From assembly GCA_049840515.1 (NCBI GenBank), contig JASGKW010000011.1:186001-250000 (forward strand): DNA of 64,000 bases, read 5' to 3'. This document shows, in pieces, positions 58,293 through 64,000 of the stretch. Origin of the DNA: Muricomes sp049840515. GTDB lineage: Bacteria > Bacillota > Clostridia > Lachnospirales > Lachnospiraceae. The notes beneath the pieces are model-generated. The model had not been told where the DNA came from. It saw nothing but the letters and a program-made list of their open reading frames with translations, and did no database searches. Position numbers and translations under genes: made by a program. The number at the start of each line of letters is the position of its first letter. The first letter of the stretch is position 1.

Positions 58293-58356
58293 AATAATGT
58301 GGGAAGTGCTGTGTATAGCTCCTTGAGGGCATAGCCTTCCCATATTATTTTTTTAT
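58293..58356 (+). terminator. Terminator of the toxin-antitoxin remnant
   Basis: 14-bp stem AATAATGTGGGAAG (58293-58306) with CTTCCCATATTATT (58336-58349, one G-U), followed by a run of Ts. Confidence 0.85.
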
Positions 58357-58464
58357 ATCACTATATCAGATTCCAGTAAGAGGAACGGGAATGATTCGTA
58401 TCTAAGTCAAACGGTAATTGGCTATATGTGATAAACTTACAGAAAACATATGGAGGAAGAAATC

Positions 58465-59379
58465 ATGAATATACAGGGTCAAGTGAAGAAATATTTGGAG
58501 TACTGTAAATATAGGAAGGAGCTGGATGATAAAACTTTGAAAGCCTATAGAATTGATTTGAGACAATATTTTGAATTTGTAGATAGTAATAACCCACAAA
58601 AAAGTGACATAGAGAGTTTTATTACGGATTTGCATAAAAAATATAAACAAAAGACTGTAAAAAGAAAAATTGCCAGTGTAAAGGCATTTTACAACTATTT
58701 AGAGGAAGAGGAAATTATTGAAGAAAATATATTCAGAAAAATTAAAATTAGATTTAAAGAAAAAGCTATTTTACCACGAATAATTCCAAGAAATGAAATA
58801 GAGTTGTTGTTAAAATACTTATACAAAAACAGGGACGGTTCGCGCACAACAAAGAAATTTTGGCTTAGAGATATTTCTGTGATTGAAACATGTTTTGCCA
58901 CTGGGGCCAGAGTAAGTGAAATTTCAAATATTGAAAAGAAAAATGTTGATTTAGAGACTGGATTAATTCGTATTATGGGGAAGGGCGGAAAAGAAAGATA
59001 TATTCAGATTGGCTCAAAAGACACTTTAAAACTTTTACAGAAATATTATAATGAAAATGCAGAAATGATTAATCAAAGTGGATACTTTTTTGTAAATCAA
59101 AGAGGAAAACGATTTTCAGAGCAATCTATCAGAATTATGCTGAGAAAATATACGAAACTTGCTGGCATAGAGCGTAATATCACCCCGCATATGTTCAGAC
59201 ATTCCTTTGCAACATATTTGATTGAGGAAGGTGCAGATATAAGTTGTGTTCAGGAACTTTTGGGGCATAGCTCCATAAAAACCACACAAATATATATTCA
59301 TGTGGCCGCTCAGAAAAAGGCACAGATATTGCGAGAATTGCACCCAAGAAAGCACATGAAAATAGATATGGTAGCTTAA
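58465..59379 (+). CDS. Tyrosine recombinase (XerC/XerD-like)
   Basis: 304 residues. SAM-like N-terminal core-binding domain (about 1-90) and catalytic domain with the full set: Arg in ATGARVSEI, Lys in GKGGKERYI, HMFRHSFAT (HxxR), LGHSSIKTT (GH) and Tyr in QIYIHV. The start ATG 58465 is set by GGAGG 7 nt upstream, against ATG 58450 inside that site. The gene is AT-rich compared with the arg/com region. It lies 177 bp from an inverted repeat that flanks the next two genes, so it may be a DNA invertase; a housekeeping XerC/D role cannot be excluded. Confidence 0.93.
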   Translation: MNIQGQVKKYLEYCKYRKELDDKTLKAYRIDLRQYFEFVDSNNPQKSDIESFITDLHKKYKQKTVKRKIASVKAFYNYLEEEEIIEENIFRKIKIRFKEKAILPRIIPRNEIELLLKYLYKNRDGSRTTKKFWLRDISVIETCFATGARVSEISNIEKKNVDLETGLIRIMGKGGKERYIQIGSKDTLKLLQKYYNENAEMINQSGYFFVNQRGKRFSEQSIRIMLRKYTKLAGIERNITPHMFRHSFATYLIEEGADISCVQELLGHSSIKTTQIYIHVAAQKKAQILRELHPRKHMKIDMVA

Positions 59380-59407
59380 AGTAGAAAAAAGAAAATATAT
59401 AAAATTT

Positions 59408-59431
59408 GACCGGCTGCAGGGCGGTCTTTTT
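59408..59431 (+). terminator. Terminator of the recombinase gene
   Basis: GACCG (59408-59412) with CGGTC (59422-59426) around GCTGCAGGG, followed by TTTTTG. Confidence 0.7.
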
Positions 59432-59497
59432 GTCGTTAAACAATATGATGATTTGGGAGGGTTTTGTCATGAAAAGGTATAACACAGAAGAAAGAGA

Positions 59498-59526
59498 TGG
59501 AAAATGAAGGAAGTATCTGATATAGT
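59498..59526 (+). promoter_or_regulatory. Candidate promoter outside the left inverted repeat
   Basis: TGGAAA (59498-59503), 17 bp, TATAGT (59521-59526). Start about 59533, so transcription would run through the 59556-59572 element into the ATPase-like gene. A 12-codon ORF at 59470 (MKRYNTEERDGK) with a good GGGAGG site precedes it; function unknown. Confidence 0.4.
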
Positions 59527-59555
59527 ATTAAGAGTATTCAGTTATTGAATATACA

Positions 59556-59572
59556 GATAATTAGTAGTTATC
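59556..59572 (+). repeat. Left copy of a 17-bp inverted repeat
   Basis: GATAATTAGTAGTTATC, an exact inverse of 62968-62984. Itself nearly palindromic. Preceded directly by TGAATATACA (59546-59555), also present near the right copy (62954-62963) in the same orientation. It lies 37 nt before the GTG at 59609. Confidence 0.8.
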
Positions 59573-59608
59573 CAACATAATTATAGGCATTTATTGGAGA
59601 GATTAGAA

Positions 59609-61963
59609 GTGAAACCAAAATTTTTAAATAGAGAAAAAGAATTCGAAAAATTAAAAACTACAATTAATCAGAAAAGTATTTTAGGTAAGGGAAGAATTAT
59701 TTTATTATATTCGGAAGCGGGTATCGGAAAAGCAAGACTTGTTGAAGAGTTTGTGTCAAAATATTATCCATTATCATTGAAATTAGATGTGAAGACTCCT
59801 ACTTCAAATAATGCAGTAACTCCTTCTTATTTCTATTTTAATGCAATATATTCTAAATTCAAGGAATATATAAGCCGGATTAATGGGCTAAATTTTTCCA
59901 TTAGTATTGGTCTAAATCTAGGAGTTTTTTCAGCCACTCTTTCCGTGGATCAAATATCAGATATACCTAAAGACATTATAAAGAAAATACGTTTTATGCA
60001 GAAATTTTTCTCGAAATATGAACATGATGTTATTATTACCATGGAAAATGTTCAATCTATTGATGGGGAATCTCTGGAGATAATAAAATCTTTTTTAAAA
60101 GACTATTCTAATCTTTATATATTTATGCAATATACAACCGATTCTCATCATAATGCCAGTAATTTAATTAATCTTTTTGACTATCTGCGTGAATTTTCGG
60201 TTTTTAATTCACCAATTGAAATTAAAAAAATGACACCTAAGCATGTTTTACAAATTTTAAAGGATGTGACAGGAAATGATGAAAAGGAACTTCAATTTTC
60301 TGATTTTTATGTTAAATATAATGGTAATATAGACGAGCTGATAATATTTTTTCAAAATAAATCTGGGTTAGATTATTGTAACGATGTAGACAGTTCTGGT
60401 ATAAGTCAAAAAATTTCAAAACAAGCTCGTTTCATTTTGTATGTTATATTGTTTTATGGCAAGGAAATATACATAGATGAGTTAAAAAATCTCTTATTGC
60501 GCTCTGAGAATCCTGCATGGAATGATAATAGAATATCTGATACCTTAGAAGAACTGGACAAATACCGTTTAATAGAAAGGGAAAATAACCAAATCCTTTT
60601 ATCTGGATCAGTTATAAAAATGTTAGAGAATTTAACGTATACACCAATAGCATACACAGCATTTAAAATTGTAGAGGAGGACTGTCAGCAGAATCTTAGG
60701 AACTCGAATATTTGTATAGAATATATTTATAAATTACTTTATATGTATTTTCTATTTAATGATGAACGTATTGTTACTTTAATGCACTATATTAAGCAAT
60801 ATTTAATTGACACTAAAAGTATAAACAGGGTTATAGTGCAACTCGAAAAGATTTGTAATCATCAAAACTTCGACGTTTCCTTAAGAGAAAAAGTGATGCT
60901 AGGAATTGTAGATATTTTATATGCTGTAGGTGATATGGATATGGCTATAAAAAAATTACAAATAATTTTTCAAAATGATAACATACAACATGAAATGTTT
61001 ATGTTGGCTTTGAAAGGTGCATTAAATATACATGATTTCGAAGAATATTATAAATTCATATATAATAAATATATAGATTATCCTAGAATAAGTTTATTTT
61101 GCAAATATATAAAACTCTACTATAAAATGAAACATAAAACTTCTAAAGACGCCAAAGAATATGCTGAAAAAGTTCTCAAATCGATTGAGTATACAAGTTA
61201 TTTAGAATATTATTTTGTTTTAAAAAATTATTCCACTTATACAGATAACTATACTGCACTTAATCTACTTCAAGAATGTATAGATAAATTTGTTCTTCAT
61301 AATAGAAAAGATTTGGCAATTAGAACAAAAATCACATTGGCTATGCGTCATGCTAATATTGGAAATTTAGATATTGCTAGAAATATTCTTAATCAAGCAG
61401 AACAAGAAAATGATTATGCTTGCCGTGAATGTTATTTTTTGAATAATATTTCAGTGATTGATATTTTAAGCCGTAATTTTAATGAAACTGTTGAAGAAAA
61501 TTTAAAAAATGCCCTTTTATTTTTGCCATCTGAATATGAAAGAGGAATTATTTTATGTAATTTGCTTATATATTATTGTGAAACCAATAAATTAAAAAGT
61601 GCAGCCAATATTGCAACTGAATTGGAATATCCACAATATGCAAAGTATACTTTTGAACAATACAAACACATTATTCATTTTAACTTATACTATTATTATT
61701 CTTTGTCAGAAAATGAGGCTAAATTGCGATATCATTACTCAATTCTAAAAGAATTGTACAGCACAGCCCCACTAGATTTGAGAGATTATATGGATGCAAC
61801 TTTATTTCATAAAAAAATTCTTCCACCAGACCATAGAAGGTTTTTTTATTCTAAATACCCTTACCGCGCTGATTATATTGGATATTGGCAATTGGAAGTA
61901 CCTGACCTAAAAGAATATTATTTTAATGAATTTTCTATTAATAATAAAAACATTTCTGAATAA
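59609..61963 (+). CDS. Large P-loop (AAA_16/STAND-like) protein with TPR-like repeats and degenerate nucleotide site
   Basis: 784 residues. N-terminal FLNREKEFEKLK and IILLYSEAGIGKARLVEEF resemble AAA_16/STAND regulators, but the Walker A reads GIGKA (no Thr/Ser after Lys) and the Walker B region reads IITMENVQ. About 380-760 is all-helical with TPR-like units (ILYAVGDMDMAIKKLQIIF, LAMRHANIGNLDIARNIL). There is no helix-turn-helix, transmembrane or toxin domain that I can see. Very AT-rich coding unlike the arg/com genes. The start GTG 59609 has TTGGAGA 7 nt upstream; TTG 59594 is an alternative. The last 46 bp overlap the convergent ATP-grasp gene. Function unknown; possible sensor or scaffold. 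Confidence 0.75.
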   Translation: MKPKFLNREKEFEKLKTTINQKSILGKGRIILLYSEAGIGKARLVEEFVSKYYPLSLKLDVKTPTSNNAVTPSYFYFNAIYSKFKEYISRINGLNFSISIGLNLGVFSATLSVDQISDIPKDIIKKIRFMQKFFSKYEHDVIITMENVQSIDGESLEIIKSFLKDYSNLYIFMQYTTDSHHNASNLINLFDYLREFSVFNSPIEIKKMTPKHVLQILKDVTGNDEKELQFSDFYVKYNGNIDELIIFFQNKSGLDYCNDVDSSGISQKISKQARFILYVILFYGKEIYIDELKNLLLRSENPAWNDNRISDTLEELDKYRLIERENNQILLSGSVIKMLENLTYTPIAYTAFKIVEEDCQQNLRNSNICIEYIYKLLYMYFLFNDERIVTLMHYIKQYLIDTKSINRVIVQLEKICNHQNFDVSLREKVMLGIVDILYAVGDMDMAIKKLQIIFQNDNIQHEMFMLALKGALNIHDFEEYYKFIYNKYIDYPRISLFCKYIKLYYKMKHKTSKDAKEYAEKVLKSIEYTSYLEYYFVLKNYSTYTDNYTALNLLQECIDKFVLHNRKDLAIRTKITLAMRHANIGNLDIARNILNQAEQENDYACRECYFLNNISVIDILSRNFNETVEENLKNALLFLPSEYERGIILCNLLIYYCETNKLKSAANIATELEYPQYAKYTFEQYKHIIHFNLYYYYSLSENEAKLRYHYSILKELYSTAPLDLRDYMDATLFHKKILPPDHRRFFYSKYPYRADYIGYWQLEVPDLKEYYFNEFSINNKNISE

Positions 61964-62898
61964 TTGATGTCAAAGGATTCAAAGGATTTATAGACCCCTC
62001 CTGTTTTCCCCAAATAACAGTCAGGTGACAATTCTAGTATATATGCATTATTTTCAAAAACACGGCAATCAATACGCATAATCTCAGCCTTTTCAAAGGA
62101 ACAAAATAGTTTATGTATTTTTTTCAAATCTTCCGGGAGAAGATAGCTGGTTGGACGAAGCTTATTTTCGTGCAATCCAGCTTTTTTTGCTTCATATCCC
62201 CAAATTTGTTCTTGAAAATAATCAATCCCATCAACTTCAATTCCTATTTCCTTTTCTAGAATAATTTTTTTACTATTTCCAAATAGTACCATTTCAACTT
62301 CATAACCTGGTATATACTCTTCTATTAAAACAGGTAAGTTTTGATATTCAAGTAGTTGCACTGTCAATTTTTTTGCGTCTTGATAAGTACTAACAAGATT
62401 ATTATTGGAAATTCCATTTGACCCACCACCAAAATTAGGTTTGATTACAAGCGGTAATTTTAATGTATTTATTAATTCAAGTTCAAATGAATCATTTCTT
62501 CTGACCAAAATCCCCCTTGGTGTTTTCAAATCAAAATCTGTAATATATTTTTTGCTTAAATATTTATCATTACACAACATTTGAGTATATGAATCAGCAC
62601 CTACAAATGGTATCTTATTGGTTTCACATAAACTTGGAATTAAAGATTTTGAATTTGGTGATGCAGAACCATAATAAGTGCTCAACACAACAGAATCTAA
62701 ATGTCGACAAATATTATCGGAAAAATCTTTTGGATTATTATACATCACAACACAATTGCTTATTGATTTCAACACATCCATGATTTCTAATGCAATCTTT
62801 TTAGAGTTTCCTTCAATATTTTTCCTTTTTAAGGAAAACTCATTCTCTTTATCCCAAGGGTCTGTAATAAACACAATTTCTTTGTCAATTTTTCTCAT
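61918..62898 (-). CDS. ATP-grasp enzyme of the D-Ala-D-Ala ligase fold, divergent
   Basis: 326 residues. N-terminal ITDPWDKENEFSLKRK and STYYGSASPNSKSLIPSLCE replace the usual Ddl HGxxGEDG segment. ATP-binding LPLVIKPNFGGGSNGISNNN (about 149-168) and IEEYIPGYEVEMVLFG are clear. The Mg-site motif E-x-N-x-N-P-G is changed to LELSPDCYLG, so one usual Asn ligand is Ser. A carboxylate-amine ligase is likely, but it is probably not a housekeeping Ddl and the substrate is unknown. CGGAGAAA precedes the ATG. It converges with the P-loop gene and has the same 17-bp element upstream. Confidence 0.85.
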   Translation of the reverse strand: MRKIDKEIVFITDPWDKENEFSLKRKNIEGNSKKIALEIMDVLKSISNCVVMYNNPKDFSDNICRHLDSVVLSTYYGSASPNSKSLIPSLCETNKIPFVGADSYTQMLCNDKYLSKKYITDFDLKTPRGILVRRNDSFELELINTLKLPLVIKPNFGGGSNGISNNNLVSTYQDAKKLTVQLLEYQNLPVLIEEYIPGYEVEMVLFGNSKKIILEKEIGIEVDGIDYFQEQIWGYEAKKAGLHENKLRPTSYLLPEDLKKIHKLFCSFEKAEIMRIDCRVFENNAYILELSPDCYLGKTGGVYKSFESFDINYSEMFLLLIENSLK

Positions 62899-62967
62899 AA
62901 GTTTAATTTCTCCGAGTTCATTATATTTTGAATTGCCTAAAACATATTTTTAATGAATATACATAAC

Positions 62968-62984
62968 GATAACTACTAATTATC
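62968..62984 (-). repeat. Right copy of the 17-bp inverted repeat
   Basis: Plus strand GATAACTACTAATTATC; read toward the ATP-grasp gene it is identical to the left copy. It lies 69 bp before the ATG at 62898. A TATAAT on the minus strand near 62926-62921 could be a promoter between it and the gene. Confidence 0.8.
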
Positions 62985-63046
62985 CTTTCATCAAATAAAG
63001 TTGGATGATGAGACACTATCTGCTATGTACCGGAGAAGTTTCTTTG

Positions 63047-63055
63047 TGATATAAT
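63047..63055 (+). promoter_or_regulatory. Extended -10 promoter of the hydrolase gene
   Basis: TG-A-TATAAT (63047-63055) without a clear -35 hexamer; start about 40 nt before the ATG at 63105. Confidence 0.4.
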
Positions 63056-63104
63056 GATTTAAAATCTACAAATAATAAGTTTTACACAACAGAGGGAAGA
63101 ACAT

Positions 63105-64000
63105 ATGAATAAGAAGAGGAGAGCATTGATTGCCGCCAATGAAATATCTGAGATGAAAAGTTATGTTTTAAATGGGATACCCCAGAAGGTTCTTATTGAG
63201 GGCAGAAAAGCGTCCAACCCGATTGTTGTTTTCTTGCACGGCGGTCCTGGCTCTCCGTTTCCATTTTCTGCGGGATGCCGTGGGATGTTTGCTGAATTGA
63301 CGAGCAGGGTGACAATGGTTTATTGGGATCAGTTGGGCTGTGGCATCAATGATTATTTGATTGATGATTCTTTTTTGATAGATCATTTTGTTGTTATGAC
63401 TATAGATTTGATTAAGCAGTTGAGGATAGATTTTGAAGGTTGTCCCATCCATATTTTTGCGGTGTCCTGGGGCAGTATTCTTGCAGCAAAGGTCGCTGCG
63501 GCAGTGCCGGAATTGATTAGCCGGGTGGCGATTTATGGACAGGCATTGATACCGCTTTTGTCTCAGCAGGAAGTTTTTGATTCTCTGGAAAAATCTGATA
63601 TGCCGGATAACCTCAAGACCCATCTGACGCGTTTGAAGAATCAAGATAGTGAGTATAGCATAGAGGAGTTTATCTTGGTTTTAAAATGGCTTCGGAAATA
63701 TACAGAGGGATATCAATCGAAGAAGGGCAGCAAGCTGGCACTTGGAGGCATCTTTCGTGGGCTTTTGGCAAGTCCCGATTACTCCTTGAAGGATATTAAG
63801 GCAACGATATTCAATGGGTATCGAAAAAATAAATCCATTGTGAAAGAGATGATGGGTCTTGAGCTTTCAGAAATCTTGAGAAATATTCAACTGCCTTATA
63901 TGATTATTCAGGGGGACTCAGATATTGTGACATCTACAAAGGTTATCACTGAGTTTGTAAGAAATGCGGGAAATAAATATTTAGACATTAGGATAATTGA
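63105..64000 (+). CDS. Alpha/beta hydrolase, 3' end beyond the window
   Basis: Open from ATG 63105 to the window end (298 codons, no stop), so partial. Oxyanion-hole loop VVFLHGGPGSP (about 43-53), WDQLGCGIND, nucleophile elbow FAVSWGSIL (Ser about 126; A in place of the first G of GxSxG) and acid residue in IIQGDSDIV (about 271). The catalytic His should follow past the end. Resembles proline iminopeptidase-like hydrolases of Firmicutes; substrate unknown. AGAGGGAAG precedes the ATG. Confidence 0.88.
   Translation, partial: MNKKRRALIAANEISEMKSYVLNGIPQKVLIEGRKASNPIVVFLHGGPGSPFPFSAGCRGMFAELTSRVTMVYWDQLGCGINDYLIDDSFLIDHFVVMTIDLIKQLRIDFEGCPIHIFAVSWGSILAAKVAAAVPELISRVAIYGQALIPLLSQQEVFDSLEKSDMPDNLKTHLTRLKNQDSEYSIEEFILVLKWLRKYTEGYQSKKGSKLALGGIFRGLLASPDYSLKDIKATIFNGYRKNKSIVKEMMGLELSEILRNIQLPYMIIQGDSDIVTSTKVITEFVRNAGNKYLDIRII

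Noticed and set aside
58465..59379. Prophage or integrative element
   Set aside because: Only a recombinase is present; no structural, replication, relaxase or excisionase genes lie nearby, and no att-like duplication of a tRNA end was seen.
1..64000. CRISPR array
   Set aside because: The only short regular repeats are coding (cotJA, surface protein), the MraZ operator and the 96-97 bp array; none has equal repeats with unique spacers.

Overview
The window looks like chromosomal DNA of a spore-forming Clostridia member, most likely Lachnospiraceae. The reasons are a cotJABC spore-coat operon, a VaFE/T-Q-ester surface protein, an Ech-type hydrogenase with its hyp set, a division cluster of Clostridia type with two transpeptidases, and many AAGGAGG-like ribosome binding sites. 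This is inferred from gene content; no search was run.

Layout. 1-5.2 kb: a giant wall-anchored adhesin, cut by the window start. 5.4-8.2 kb: a lipoprotein, cotJABC on the minus strand and a tRNA-Pro(GGG). 8.4-19.1 kb: echABCDEF followed by hypABFCDE, in effect one operon for a ferredoxin-linked, membrane-bound [NiFe] hydrogenase and its cofactor assembly. 19.3-23.7 kb: asnB, a SEDS protein, a DegV protein and a small membrane protein. 24-36 kb: division and wall cluster mraZ-rsmH-ftsL-PBP-PBP-mraY-murD-ftsW-ftsQ-ftsZ, with an MraZ repeat operator. 36-43 kb: a Fic protein, a uracil permease, prolyl-tRNA deacylase and argG on the minus strand, then a threonine aldolase and an Fe-alcohol dehydrogenase. 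43-51 kb: proBA, then argC-GNAT-argJ-argB-argD, with a 96-97 bp repeat array after argC. 51-58 kb: a DMT protein, a ComEA-like lipoprotein, a two-component pair, a GerMN lipoprotein and comEC. 58-63 kb: an AT-rich accessory island with a decayed toxin-antitoxin locus, a tyrosine recombinase, a large degenerate P-loop/TPR protein and a Ddl-like ATP-grasp enzyme. 63.1 kb to the end: an alpha/beta hydrolase cut by the window end.

A dominant property of the sequence is frameshifting. At least 30 one- or two-base shifts interrupt otherwise intact genes, including essential ones (mraY, murD), and many sit in short homopolymers. They are most simply read as sequencing or assembly errors, so interrupted genes are annotated below as full-length genes with the shift positions given. 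The stretch 19.2-30.8 kb and the stretch after 58.4 kb show none.

Most interesting novelty candidate: the convergent pair at 59.6-62.9 kb. A perfect 17-bp inverted repeat lies just upstream of each start codon, beside a tyrosine recombinase, so the pair could be co-regulated or could be an invertible gene toggle. Other notable items are the three-copy structured repeat after argC, a leader with a 46-codon ORF and tandem terminators before proB, a promoter and ARG-box-like site inside the proBA terminator, the 10-bp-phased MraZ operator, and a 13-unit Cys-rich repeat in CotJA.
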